The notes: generated from the sequence alone by a model not told the origin. A stretch of 64,000 nt of DNA from Arbacia lixula (GCA_963669155.1 OZ022586.1:22004392-22068391); one strand, 5' to 3'; counted from the first letter of the stretch, positions 23,176 through 36,984 are shown. Program-made: numbers and translations.

Positions 23176-23589
23176 TACACCCAGCAATAGATATTACATG
23201 CCCGATTTCGTAAATGGATGACAAAAAAGCAACTCCTAAATATTTCTTTACATTATTTACAAGATCAGACAAGCCATCTTTAAGGGTGTAGGCAATATGA
23301 AAACATGGTACATTAACTGTGTACTAAGCAATGAAGTTGTACAAAAAGACTTCTTATATCATAAATGTTCCGTAGGAAACAAGGACAATAGAGCAACACA
23401 ACACATGCTTAGAAGGCACTGCAGCCAAATAAAACAAAATATCTAATCAAAATCACGATACAACGAAAAGGGGTGTGCGTAGAGTGTGTATTTACATATT
23501 CGTTAACAAAACCCCCAAAAGCGAGAAGATTCCAATTTCAAGAAATAGGTCGGAATATTCTTACACCTGACTATATATTTGTGTAGTGT

Positions 23590-23712
23590 GTAGATTTAGT
23601 TTCTGCCATCTCTTTACCGTCCTTGTTGTGGTTGTCGGTCGCTTTTTCCCTTTTATCCGGCATGGCGAACAAGGCATCCGTGACCGGCGGCGTACACTCC
23701 TGCGTGGTAGAA
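23590..23712 (-). pseudogene. Relic of type-1 tail exon downstream of gene C
   Basis: This is a copy of the relic found behind gene B. The minus strand reads TQECTPPVTDALFAMPDKRE, again with Phe in place of the type-1 Tyr. It is followed by the same 3' flank (23265-23400). The shared Tyr-to-Phe change shows that the decay, or the substitution, came before the B/C duplication. Confidence 0.73.
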
Positions 23713-23880
23713 CAGTTTAATATTATGACCATTTGGGGCAATATTTGTTTACGTTTGATCTTTAACCTTAGAAATATATCAACTAATCAACATAGGGCTT
23801 TGGCTGCAAGAATTCGAGGCAGCTCTTACTCTGAAGCAAATCCGTGAAAACGCAATATCCAACATTGAAGAACCAGCCTG

Positions 23881-23911
<31 letters not shown>

Positions 23912-24242
23912 AGATGCATCTGTAATTTGTTTTTTACACGAAATCCTCGTAGTGTTGCTGGTCCCCTTCAAGTTTTGCACGCTGTTTCATCGCTTTCTGC
24001 TGATTGGCCATTTGCTGATTGACGTAACATCCACTGTCCATATCCGTCCTACCCACCGGTGATTGGCTAGGCGGATTAGGTGCTCCCTCTATCGGCAGCA
24101 GGTCTTGATATAGCGGGCCTCTGGTCTCAGGAGTGGCTGAGTGGAGCTGGATGTCCAGGTCGGTGTAGGTGTCTCCCTCTGGCTTCACGCCCTCTAGCGG
24201 CTGCTTCTCCCTCGGAGACCGACTGAGATAGGGCATGTAGAA

Positions 24243-24246
<4 letters not shown>

Positions 24247-24284
<38 letters not shown>
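24247..24284. repeat. GA tract at the gene C tail acceptor
   Basis: Counterpart of the tract in gene B, with a different repeat count. Confidence 0.85.
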
Positions 24285-24286
<2 letters not shown>

Positions 24287-25429
24287 GGTGAAAAGGAGAG
24301 AATAGGTATTGATCTGACAATTGTACAAAAAGAGCATAGGGAAATAGAATTAGAATATAAAGGATAAAGCAAAATAAAATGAAAAAGTGGATAAATAAGT
24401 TATATGATTGCATCTATTATGTATTTGATACATGCTACATTTCTGGATGAATATACAATAATTATATTATAACTTTATCTTGTTTCACTAGTAAACTAAA
24501 TATCTCCCTTAAGTCTCTTTTCGAATATGATAATTTTACTAGTATCCTGTTTATATTGCAATACACAAAGATAAATATTCATATGTATTCATACAATGTT
24601 GCACGTGTATCTAGTACTAGTAATCTCTCTTATAGGGATTTACATTTGGATCACGTTTCCAGTAAAATCATGAATGAAATGTTAGCTTGTTAAGCCGATA
24701 CCGCGTTGTATTACGTCATCAGTAACAAACTCAAAGCCAGAAGGAGAGCACTCTGTCTGGTTTGGCAAGAGTTGATAGTGCGAGTTCTGTCGGCTCCTCT
24801 CAAAATATCACGTGACTTACCGGATCCTGAGATAGAGAACAGTCAGGCTGACGCTGTATATGGTGAGCAGTAAGACCACTACTCCGAGACCAATGATGGG
24901 TCCTTAGATTGATAAGGAAAGAAAGTGAGATGAGAGATGATGAATTCATAGGGATGGAAAGTGACATGGACATAGACGGGACATATATGAAATAAAAGAG
25001 ATACAGAGAGGGCAAGATTCCAACGTAAGACTGATTTATACAAGACCTTTTTTCGACTATTATACAGAATCTTGGTGAAAGAAAATTCATTTTCTTTTTC
25101 TCTTGTATACTATTAAGCCTATTCATTTCGTTGTGATTAGGGTAATGATTTAAGTTCATATTGTTCATCAAGCGTACAAAATGACCAAACAAATACAATC
25201 CGTCATAGATTAGCATAATTGTTTGATGCTTCAATCTAAGAGCTGAAATAATATATAATTAATGCATCGAAACATTAAATGACTGAAGATCACATTATAC
25301 ACCCACCATTGGAAGGGGATGCACACAGCTGTCTTGGTTGGGTTGGCAAGATGTTAGTCGTGGTATCTGTAAGGCGACATGACAGCATGAGTAAAGGTGG
25401 TTATTGTAAAAAAGCAGTACAAATTCACG

Positions 25430-26995
25430 TGGTAATAACGATGCTAATAATAATAATATTAATAATAATAATACGGATAATAATGATGATAATAATAATA
25501 ATAATAATAATACTACTACTAATAATAATAATAATAATAAATTCCTAGAGCGCATAATACCATTCAAATAGTTTCTATGCGTGTGAAAGTAAAAATGTAT
25601 GATGTGAGAATTTGAAAAAAACGAATATTTATGAAACAGATGCGCCTTTAGTGTTGATTTGAATTGATCGAAGTCTGTCAATGATCTAATGCCTTGGGGG
25701 AGGTTATTCCATAATTTGGGTACCGTATTGCAAAAGCTCTGTCACCGAATGTGTTAATTTTTACACGGATTTCAGAGAGAAGTTTTTTTGATTGAAAGCG
25801 AAGATTACGACTAGGCTGGTATCGTTTGATGAGTTCTGCAAGCTGGACAGGAACATTTTTTCACGTAGGTATTTGAATACAAGAGTGAGCATTTGAAACT
25901 GAACACGAGCCCTTATCGGAAGCCAGTGAAGCCAGTAGGAACGGAGTTATGCTTTCAACTTTACTTTTTCGCGTCACAAGCCTTGCCGCTGACTTCTGTA
26001 CACGTTGGAGTTTACTTAGTTGAGTCTCGGAGATTCCCAGAAACAGACCATTATCATGATTATTGAAATCTAAGTAACTAAATATAAATGCGTGAACGAG
26101 TCTCTCTGTGGTCGCTTTATCCAAAGAAAAATGCCTAATCTTCTCAATCCTATGTAGTCCAATGGCAGCCGATTTATAAATATCATCAATGTGAGTGTTC
26201 ATACTCAGATCATCTTGAACAATAACTCCAAGGTCAAGTGCTTTTGAAACTGACAAAACGGGAATATCGGAGACCGTTATTGACAGCGATGGTTCTAATT
26301 TATCTCGAGGTTTTACATGCACAACTTCGGTTTTTCCTATATGTCACTTTAGACTGTTTTACAGTGACCACTCCTGTATTTCACACAAACAGGATTCAAT
26401 TTGAGTTATTACTGTGACACGACTAGTACATTTTGGTATTGAGACATAAATTTGGGTATCATCAGCATATATCATTTTGCCGATGCCACACTTCTCTATT
26501 ACATTTTCCAATGGAGTCGTGTATATAGATAAACATAATGGGCCCATAACTGAACCCTGAGGAACCCCCTCACTTAAAACACATGGAGCAGATGCAGTGC
26601 CCTTGAGAGACACACTTTGAGTGCGGTTGCAGAAATATGAATGAAACCAGTTCAACGCAGTACTTGTAGTCCCATATCTTAACGAAAATCGATTAAGCAT
26701 ACTGTCATGGTCTATAGTGTCAAATGCGGAGGAGTAATCCAGCATCACCAGCACCGTCTCCTCCCCCCTATCTGCTGCCAGGAGTAAGTCATTATAAATG
26801 CGGACCATAGCTGTCTATCTCAACACTGTGGTTTTTCGTATAAGCTGATTGTGCTCTACCATATAAACCGTTCTGATCTAGAGATTCATGTATTTGGTTG
26901 ACAGATGCTCGCTCAACTAATTTTCCAAGAAGTTTAAGCTTCTTTTTTAAGTTAATAACTTTAAACCTTTTTATCAAACCTGCTAATAAAGCAGC
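25430..26995 (-). mobile_element. CR1-like LINE, longer copy, in the gene C intron
   Basis: The same insertion as in gene B but kept further 5'. Reverse transcriptase pieces on the minus strand: LGKLVERASVNQIHESLDQN (26977-26792), then VMLDYSSAFDTIDH, GVPQGSVMGPL and YADD (26808-26359), then the C-terminal part (26322-25650). Several frameshifts make it dead. An (AAT)n tract flanks the 3' end. Confidence 0.85.
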
Positions 26996-28429
26996 TAGGA
27001 AACGTCAAGCTACTTCTGTGTTGACATACAGATGAACAATGACACGTAAATGTTTCGAAGGGGTTCGCGTTGAGTAGTCTTGAAACACACTGGTCAAGGG
27101 AGACATGTTTTCCTGTAATGATGATACGATACAACTGACCGAAGCCATATCACAGTTTATAACGTACGCGACCAATCACCATGATAGCACCAATTATTGG
27201 AAGAGATTGAAGAGCGCCACCAACAGACACAACAGCAAGAACCATCAAACACGTACAATCCACGGAACATTCCACTGTAGTCTGTTAATCCAGCGAGTAT
27301 TCAACACTTTCAGTTTTCCTAATGAAGTCATCCTCACCTATGTTTTACACCTCATTCAAACATTACTTAATATGCATTATTCAGTCATGAGCAAGACTAC
27401 ATTATGATATAAAGATGTTTGCGTGTCAGTGGTATAAGAGCATGCTTTTGCACGATAATTATGAAAACAGATCAGAAAAGAATCACCAGTATGCACATTA
27501 ACTAAGCTTAAAAGGCGCGTGTTTTTTTATCATAACTATACAGATTACGAAGTATACAAAAACGATGTCATCTCTATATCTTCCAAACATGATAGATTGT
27601 GGTTAGGACGTGAAACATGAAGTTTACCTGGCCGGGTACCATCTTCCCGATGTGTTGAAGTAACGGCAGTGAGACCTACGGTTGTAGTTGACTGTTGAAT
27701 AGCTGATGTTGTTGGTGCCGATGTAAAGATAAAGAACGGGGATAAGACTAATAAATGTAACTCATGATTTACTCTATAACCACTCACAACTGAAATACGT
27801 AAGATCTATTGCTCATGAAATTGTGTCTACATCTTTTGAGAGTCTTCATCTTTACCTGTTGTGAAAAGAATGCATGCGCACCTGTCTTTTCTTTCGTTTA
27901 CATAATAATATTGATCATTTAATTCATACAAAAATAATGTTTGATTTGTTCACGTCAGGGTTTCATTTTTTTTTGTAAAGGAAGAGATGTGTCTTATGCG
28001 GAATAATAACGTAACAAAGATGAAGGAAATGCATTAAGAATTTACACACAAAAACAAACAATATATGAACATGCCGCATGAACAGATTAAAACAACAAGC
28101 CAATTTCGTCTTTAAACATATATATTTATTAAATGGCTCATTCAGTAATACATGTATCCCATTTTAAGGCGCTTTTTTCGTTTGGATAATTCTAAGTGAT
28201 TATTCTTGATTTCATATCTTATCTTTTGTAGCCTACCGTGGCAAAACTGTGTTACTTCAAATGTCATCATAATGATTGTAATTAGAGAGAAGACACAAAC
28301 CAAAACGATATCCAAGCAGGATGGGTTAGGCGTTAGTCCATCCATCCTTTCGAGCACCTTCATCAAGTTTTGCTTTTGTTAATATACAAATGACAATAAC
28401 AACACTTTGCACCGTTTTACCCAAAACTG

Positions 28430-28500
28430 ACGTACTTTCAAAAACCGCCATATGACCCATTCCCATACATGAGCTATGGGCATCCCCTGCACATTGACAG
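28430..28500 (-). pseudogene. Relic of the 3' end of a second WSC exon in gene C
   Basis: This is the counterpart of the relic in gene B: ctgacgtactttcaaaaacc followed by a degraded match to catgagctatgggcatcccc on the + strand. It is close to the WSC exon end but lacks the rest of the domain. Confidence 0.5.
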
Positions 28501-30960
28501 TGACATGTTTAGAACACGATTTTAGTGAGGATGATTTTCTGGCCTGTAATCATAATTTCCATAATGCGTATGGATGGCTTGTGTTCATTATGCTGTATCC
28601 CTTGTTTTGGAATGACATGTACGTTCGTTATAAATACCTGGACTTGTATCAGCATCCTCAGTTGTCACGATAACGAACGTAGGAAATGTGACTGGCTGGC
28701 TCGACTCAAGAACTAAACAAATTGTGAGATTTGATTAATGCTCATTTGCGGTATAATGTTAACAAGCACACATCAGTCATGTTAACTAACAAATACCCCC
28801 CCCCCCCCGAACCTAAGCAAAAGAGCATAAAATGTTTAAAGTGATTTTGAGCACAATTATAAGGCAACTGATGCTCAATAAACTACTGTGCATAATATGC
28901 TAACATAGTCCGAAATGTAAGTTAAAGTTGTGTTTTTTTTTCAATCATGTTAAAACTTTACCCTTGTCAGAACACGTAAACAGTACTGGTGATTTTAATT
29001 CATAGCAGCTACAACGACTGTGTATAAATCAAAAACAAAAAAAGTAAGAAGTATAACATTATCATTAATACGTACTTTTAAATACTGCGATGTGACCAGA
29101 TCCGCCACATGAGCTATAGGCGTCCCCTGTACATGGAGCATGGCAATCCTGGTCACCATTGTCCGCTGCCTCGAGCCGACTGTAGTCTGTTCCTGCGACA
29201 CCGCAGTAGCACTCCTCTCCGTTCTCCACTCCAGCATAGACGTAGTCAGCCATGGTGGACTCTCTGCAGTGGCTGATGCATGTGTCGATTGTCATAGTGC
29301 TATCCTGCAGTGGATCACCGGGTAGCACGCGATCCCCTTACAAAAAATTCCTGTGGTACTTCTGTGGTAATACCACACATCAGTACCACAGGAAATACCA
29401 CAGGAAAGTACCACAGGATAGTCCTGTGGTTTTGTGTGGTTTTTTGGGACAAATACCACAGGACCTTACAGCAGTACCACAGGAAATACCACACAGGAGT
29501 ACCACACAGAAGTACCACACAGGAGTACCACACACAAGTACCACACATCACTACCACAGGAATACCACATATACCACACAGAAATACCACATAGCAGTAC
29601 CACACAGAAATACCACATAGCAGTACCACACAGACATACCACATAGCAGTACCACACAGAAATACCACACAGCAGTACCACACAGAAATACCACATAGCA
29701 GTACCACACAGAAATACCACACAGCAGTACCACACAGAAATACCACATAGAAGTACCACAGAAATACCACATAGCAGTACCACACAGAAATACCACATAG
29801 AAGTACCACACAGAAATACCACATAGAAGTATCATATTGCTGTATGATACTCCTGTGTGGTATTGTTGTGATACTCCTGTGTGGTATTCTTGTGATACTC
29901 CTGAGCAGTATTGCTGTGGTACTCCTGTGCGGCATTGCTGTGGCACTCCTGTGTGGTATCGCACTGCTTTACCAAAGCACATCATAATACCACAAATCAA
30001 TATATGTACTACATTGGTTAACGAATTTGTTCTGTCATCTTTTAATAAAAGAAAAACAAATATGAGTAAATGTCTTAATTGATATCATATCAGAAAGCTG
30101 TGATACTATAAAAGCATGTGATCATTCACTGAATACTTAGGTTTAAACTTCGTTGGGACACACACTTTAGGCAGGTACATGCAATTATTGCAGTTAATGC
30201 ACCCAAACAGCAAGACTGTATGGACTTCGAAAATCTGGCCAATCTAGTCAATATGTGACAATATACACAAGAAAAAATACATTGCAGTAAAGATTCTATC
30301 AATTTACATCAGAAAACTACATACTTACATGAGCTAAATAAGAGTACAAAAGAGAACTTTTAGCGTGTACATACTCCAAATACACTGTCAAATTGTCCAT
30401 TTTTCCAGGTTTACAAGTAACTTTTTCAATTGATGATACATGTAATTTCAAGATTTATTCACCAAAGTCAAAGGAAACACTATGTCCAAGTTTATGTATA
30501 GTTTTTTTTTCATCAGTATTTGCACATTTCATTTCAATGTGATGATGCAACAAGGTTATGTGCTCCCTTTCCATCAATAGAATACTGTATTGCGGCCAAA
30601 TATAAACCACTTCATCAAAGTGGAACATTACATTACTGGAACTGCACACTGTATATGTTGACAAACTGAAACTGTATGTCGGAATTACAGTCTCCTCCTG
30701 TTGAAAAGAGCACAGGTTTTGTGTGAACAAGACCAATTTTCTCGGTTGGTTGGGACGGTTTCAATTTCAAGTACCGTTATGTGCACAATGCAGCACATAG
30801 ATATTTTTGTTCACTCATCAAAAATAAACCACTTGACAAAAGTGGAACATCACATTACTAAAACTATAATAACAAGGTTGTTCGCAAACTACAAGTCTCG
30901 CCTGATTTTACAATTGATATACAGTGCTAAGTTGTTTTTCAAATATTGAAAATGGTGCCT

Positions 30961-31325
30961 AGATGACCTTTGACCTCATCGTCTTCTTCAACACACATGT
31001 GGTATTAGCCAAGGATCATTTGTACCAAGTTTCATTTGTACCAAGTTTGATAACAATTGATGCAGAAATAAAGATATGAGAGCAAGTTAAACAAAAACTT
31101 CAACATTTTTGTAATAACATGGCCTCATATTATTGACCTTTTGACCCCTAGATGACCTTTGACCCAATCATCCTCATGACGACACATGTGGTATTACCCA
31201 AGGATCATTTGTACCAAGTTTGATTACAATTGAAAGTTAAACAAAAACTTCAAAATTTTTGTGACAGACCGACTAACAGAGAAAATTATTACTAGGTCTC
31301 TGCCGAACTTTGTTCAGGCGAGACA
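30961..31325. repeat. Dispersed repeat with tandem sub-blocks
   Basis: Contains the block tgacctttgac...cacatgtggtatta, then ccaaggatcatttgtacc, twice, and ends in ctctgccgaactttgttcag. It looks like a non-coding repeat of marine invertebrates. It has no open frame. Confidence 0.45.
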
Positions 31326-31926
31326 ATAAAAAAGCACACTGTATATCACAAAAGAGGTTTACGGTACACCATGTGTAAACTCCTGGAAGGACTGAGAGGA
31401 GAAAAGTAGATAGAAATTGGAGGTCAATGGAAAGGCGAGAATGATGAGTAGAGGTGGACTTGACGTTTCAGGCAGATTGACTGTCCATCTTCAGGAGTGA
31501 GTGTTTGCTAGTTGAGTGACGTTACTTATGGCATGCGTGCGGACATGGGAGGAACCGTGGAAGGAAACCGCGGGCTGTTGGTCTCGGCGGGTGTTGGCAC
31601 TCTGTGTGTGGGTTGGCGGGAATCGGTGATCAGTTGGTAGCGTGGTGGCGTCTGTGTCGGCGAGGCTGGCTTCGTGGGTAAAAGAGGCTGGCTGAGTAGG
31701 TGAAGAGCTGGAGGTGTCTGGTTGTGAAGATATGATTGAGTGATTGGTGGTGGTGGAGGAGACAGTGCTGGTCGAAAGAAGGGAAAACAAATGAAGAATT
31801 ACATGCTTGGTAGTCATGAACTCAAGAGCAATTACTATTAATTTGTTATGTAATGCGATTCTATAAATGTATTCCATTCTTCTTACAATGTACAGTAGTC
31901 ATGCTCTAAGTAGTTTTATTTCACTT

Positions 31927-32141
31927 ATTTTTGCGAGATTCAGTTGGAATATATTTAAGTGCTAAACATGTATACTTTACTTGATTATAAGAATGTGGGT
32001 TTATATTTTTATTACATGTACATTTGATTACATCACCCTTTTACAGTACATGTAATAAAAATATAAACCCACATTCTTATAATCAAGTAAAGTATACATG
32101 TTGAGCACTAAAATATATTCCAACTGAATCTTGCAAAAAAT
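31927..32141. repeat. Near-perfect inverted repeat (hairpin) inside the fold-back element
   Basis: Arms 31927-32021 and 32046-32141 are inverse copies with a few mismatches, with a 24-nt loop. The inner 55 bp (tttacttgattataag to ttattacatgtac) are nearly perfect. It could be a small MITE or the source of a long hairpin RNA. Confidence 0.8.
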
Positions 32142-34383
32142 GACCCCTGAAACTAGCTGATACACCTGTATGCATGCATCTATAACATGAGTGCCAAATG
32201 ATCTTTAGATGTAAATGATTGTTCGTAATTAGCAATACAATAAGCATGTTAACTAGGCCTGAGTCGATCGATTATTAAGCCGGTGTTCAATCGAAGACGT
32301 CGAACTCCGATTTCGTTTTGATAAATTTGATGCATCGAGGAAATTACCAAATTGACTAGAAAATACAAAATCTTTTGTTTGATTGTCCTGTTATACACAA
32401 TTTATCTTCATATTTTCACAATTTTAATTTGCTTACTTGCTTCCTACTGTCTTTTGTAAGTTTTGCAGGTAACGCATCAAGAGAACAAACTGGTCGCTCG
32501 ATGATCAAGCAGCTACTACATACTTGTCTTCAATTTGTTCACTACTAGTTATATCGTATACATGGACGTATGCAACGCCAAAACGAACAATTGTTCATAG
32601 ACTGTGTACAACGGATAGCATCGTGTGTTGTGAAAACCTGGAAACAGCACAGTGGCGATTGTGCGTAAGACTATGTACAACGCGGATAGCATGATATAGA
32701 GTGGCTCCGCACAAGCGATTCGGGGACCGCTGATTGGTGCATCACGTAGATCACGTCATGACCATGTGCTTGTGGAGGTATCGATAGCGATAACGATAAC
32801 GATATCCGGTCACGTCTAAAACCCGGAAGCCGATTGACTTTGTGCACGTTGCAATAGACTGTACAGATTCTAACTATCACGGTGCTATATTGACGCTAAT
32901 TCGTAAGATTTTGACGGAAAAGCAAGAAGTAAACGCTTACATGTATGGTATCGGTGAGAAAATAGATTCTCCGAAAATACCTTTCATAATTCATGTAAAA
33001 TATAGGAAAGTGAAATTTTAGGTCAATTTTTGTACGAGGTGATGGAGCATTGCACACTTGCACTGCGCATGCTTACTTTATTTTCATTCATAAATTGGCT
33101 CTTGGCAGTGGCTGGATGATGTCATGTAATCAGCAAAATTATACACGACCACTAACGTTCACACTCCGCTATCCGTTGTACACAATTTTTCAATGTGCCG
33201 TCGATGCATCGATGTTCGATCGGCGCAAAATCGATACGACTCAGGCTTAATTAATACTGTCATTGGCAAAACTTGAATTGACCGTGAACACGACTAAAAT
33301 CAATTACTACCACGTCATGTGCCCATGCATGCTTGATGATTTTCAACTTCATGTGGTTTTATTCAATTTAAATTGCCATAACTCAAACCAATGCACCTAC
33401 GTTTTTAAGACATTCTCTCAAACTAAACTGCAAGTACTCCAGTTCAAAAGCTTTATTGAATATTAGCTTCTACACAGCATTGTATGACTATTGAAACGTG
33501 AATTTAAAAATTATTTCAACAAACCTGTATTCTCCCAGGACATGGACAGACAATTAAGGTCTCCTTCACAGCTATAGATAGAATGGATCTTTCATCTTGG
33601 TGGTGGCTATCCTCCCTCTTCTTCTTTTAGCTCCACATACAAATCTGACGAGAAAAAAGGAAATCAATTTGAGATTTAACAAAAATAATGCTTCAGTACT
33701 TCCCAAGTCACAACTAAGAACGTATTATCATGCAATATACACAGGGCGAATACCTTGTCTTTTGAAACAAGTTACAAACTTGTCTTTCATCTAGTCTAGA
33801 CCGATGGCATCTTGCCTCTAGGCTATATTACAATGAGCCTATTTGCAATAATATTACACCAAGATGCCCTCGCCATCGATCAGACTAGCCATACAGGTAG
33901 TGGCCCATTCTCTCTGTGGTCTTCTAGTCCACGCACTGGCAAAAATGCATAGAACGCAATGGGAAGAGTATGTACATATGCATGGAATGGAATCACACAA
34001 CAGTTTTGGTCAAGCTACTCAATGTTATTGTTTGTAAAAAAAAAAAAGTTTCATGAAATATCGTGAAAATGTTAGGGTATGACAAATTTTATTATTCAAT
34101 GAATGTCAAATGACAAAAAAAAACCACATGTTTATAATTTTGACATATATATTGCATAGCTCAGTGATTGCTTCAATCACCCACCAATAAAAAAATATAA
34201 AGTAAAGATGTCAGTTTGGTCACAATGTGCATGCCTACATGTGCAATTCAGCATAATGTGCGCTCTGAGAAATGCATATTGGGTCTGCATGTACATGTAC
34301 GAATACAAGTTCATATGGCAATTACCTTTTTTTGGACCTAGGTCCATGAAACATTTTGGGTAGCCTCACAGGAAAAATACGTA

Positions 34384-34804
34384 CCTTTACAGATCTTGCA
34401 TCGCAATGCATGATGGGACGGAATTCTAGTACTCGAGTGTTCAGCGAGCGCGAAGTTCAATATTATTATTTTCATGTTACAGAGTTGTTATGTGGACCGG
34501 TTCCGACGTGATTACTTTCAGTAAATCTGAATTATATTTTAACGATAAGAACTTTGATTATTATTTTCTCAACAAACCCTTTATAAATCATTATTTAGAT
34601 ACAATAATACAAATCAAAATTTCTCATCGTAAAAATACAATTCAGAATCAGATTTACTGAAAATTATCACGTCAGTAGATCCACGTAACAAATCTGTAAC
34701 ATGAAAATGACATTTTAATCAATAACGGTTACCGCAACGATCACTGAACGCTCGCGTACTAGAATTCCGACCCATAATGCCTTGCGATACAAGAACCGTA
34801 AAGG
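34384..34804. mobile_element. Nested palindromic MITE-like element
   Basis: The whole 420 bp is an imperfect inverted repeat: CCTTTACAGATCTTGCATCG at the left matches the inverse of the right end, and the similarity continues to the middle near 34590. No clear target duplication is seen. Confidence 0.65.
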
Positions 34805-36984
34805 CATGAAAGGTATACGTATTCAACCACTTCCACTTCAAATATTTCGATTGAGTCTGACCAGCAAACTGTATTTTTCTCCCCAATCACCAACGTGTCA
34901 GTGTGCTTAGACAGGAATAACCGTCTCATTCGGGGTATTATTTAATCAAAATTAAATTTTTGGACATAGATAGGGTGTTCAGAGGCTGATTTTTTGGTCT
35001 ACAACTACAGTGTGCTGCCCTAGCTGGCTTGGCCTGAATTTAAATGACTAGAATCCTTTCTCAATGGCTGTGGATTGCATCATCACAATTTATGTATTGA
35101 TATCACCCTTTTTGTATAATTTATTCTCACAAGTAAGGCCTGGGCTGCCCTTATAGAGTAAGGGTTATGAAGAGTTCATCGATGTCGAGCAACATCGACA
35201 CCAACATATGGGGATACGTTCACAGACATTACACACTGTCACTGACTGCTGCCTTGTTGGCATCTTTGTAAAAACATGATATCTTCAAAGTTATAACTGC
35301 TAGTAAATACCATTAAATCTAGGTCTTACCTTGGATTGATTGGTCAAGCATGACATGATGTCCAAAGCTAAAAGGTCCGTCTTGAATCCCAAGCATAATT
35401 TTCTTTGCCGCAATTGCCGAGCTAGCTCGAAATCAACCGTTTCCCGCTCAAATGATACGTGCTGATGCAGCACTAGCAATAGCATTGCTTGCGCTTGCAT
35501 GCAGTGCAGTGCTAGTAGAGTGGGTACAGTGTGTGCAGTGTGTGCAGTGGGCATAGAGTTACACTGTACACAAAAATACATGTACATGCATACATGCATG
35601 TACTTGTGTGCGCGCGTAGAGCTCCAGTGTTAGCATGCATGCATTGTTGTATATGTGCTGATGCTCTCCAGCCAGTTAGCTCAGTAGTCTTCTATTCAGA
35701 CTACAGGAATTTATCATATTTGTTTTTCTTTTTTAAAAAGATGACAGTACAACATTTCGCAAGTTCCAAGAACTATGTGATTTAGAAGAAGGCCTAGAAG
35801 ACACAATAGAGCAATAGTATAGAAAAAAAAATCCCACAACACTGCTGTATGGTATTGCTGTGATATAATTTTTCTCTGTGGTATTTTATGTACCACATGA
35901 GTACCACAGGCGACACCTCTGCATTACCACATACATCTGTGTAGGCATCTTCATCCCTGTGGTATTTTATGTGGTATTACACTGTACCGTATTAAAAACC
36001 ACAGCACTGTTGTGTGGTATTGTTGTTATAATGTTTCTCTGTGGTATCCTGTGGTATGAGTACCACAGACGACACCTGTGCATTACCACATACATGTGTG
36101 TAGGCCTTTTTCATCCCTGTGGTATTTTATGTGGTATTACACTGTACCGTATTAAAAACCACAACACTTTGTGTGGTATTGCTGTGGTATAATGTTTCTC
36201 TGTGGTATTTTCTGTGGTATTTCTCGTACCACAGGAGTACCACAGGCTACTCATCTGTAGTACCACAGAAATATGTGTGGTAACTTTCCATCCTGTGGTA
36301 TTTTCTGTGGTATTATGTAGTACCACAGAAAGTACCACAGGACATTTTTGTAAGGGTCGTTCGTTGCATCTATGTAGCATCCGAGGTAGGTGTCGTCTGC
36401 AAAATGAAAACAGAACGGTGATCAGCACACAGGGAGGAAAACATACGTCCTCGTAATACATAACTGAAATGAATGTTAAGTACTGTTCTATTAAACATTA
36501 CTACATAATCAATTATTGACATCAAAGAAACACAAGCCTTGTGCTCTTATATATTGCACTGTCAAAAACCTATGTTTGTATGCTTTATTTTGAATGCATT
36601 TTGATGGTTTTGTTTACGTGTATGTTAAGGTTATGGTCAATAAGTCATATGCCCTTCCTGAAGCTCATGCTTGAATAGATATGGGCGAGTGGCTGGTCGG
36701 ATGGTCAGGGTGATGATAGGGTGCAGGGCTGTGTATGGCCTGGGAATAGGGATAGGGAAAGGCTTGACAAGTATATCCTGCATTGGATCACCGGGTAGCA
36801 CGCGAATGTTATTCACGTAATCCACATAACAACCCATGTAGGTCTCATCTGTACAATGTAGAAACAAATAATGATGGATATTAGATTGGAGTGAGGCACG
36901 CAGTGAATGGACATTACTGAGAATGATTAGGTACGAATAAAGTTATAAAGATGATATGAAAGTGCTCACCGACATCATTGATCA

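Larger units (their letters stand above)
23240..26220. repeat. Duplicated block, copy 2 (3' half of gene C)
   Basis: Partner of 12700-15594, in the same orientation. The LINE insertion is shared, so the duplication is younger than that insertion. Confidence 0.85.
29335..36356. mobile_element. 7.0-kb fold-back DNA element inserted in the gene C WSC exon
   Basis: Its ends are CCCTTACAAAAA and the inverse TTTTTGTAAGGG. Inside each end is a long tract of short repeats built on TACCACA/TGTGGTA (about 29345-29990 and 35840-36340). The flanking TC is on both sides (29333-29334 and 36357-36358); leaving one out makes the WSC exon 297 nt and in frame, so a 2-bp target duplication is likely. The inner 5.8 kb has no long frame and no transposase that I recognise. 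It holds two nested palindromic elements and a dispersed repeat (30960-31320). The long modular inverted ends recall sea urchin TU fold-back elements, but that family link is only a resemblance. Confidence 0.75.

Noticed and set aside
29345..29990. Possible CRISPR array, from regular short repeats
   Set aside because: The repeats are short and contiguous, with no unique spacers, in a eukaryotic transposon end.
29315..30000. Long frames of repeated WYFCVV or TTQKYH units
   Set aside because: They follow the TACCACA repeats of the fold-back element end; the apparent protein repeats are a by-product of a short DNA repeat.
31440..31520. Hammerhead ribozyme motif near a repeat end
   Set aside because: The conserved core was not present; only a partial CTGA and GAAAC resemblance.
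31491..31877. Minus-strand Ser/Thr/Pro-rich frame of 128 codons
   Set aside because: It looks like a mucin-like stalk but has no flanking splice logic or signal peptide and lies inside the transposon; no support as a gene.
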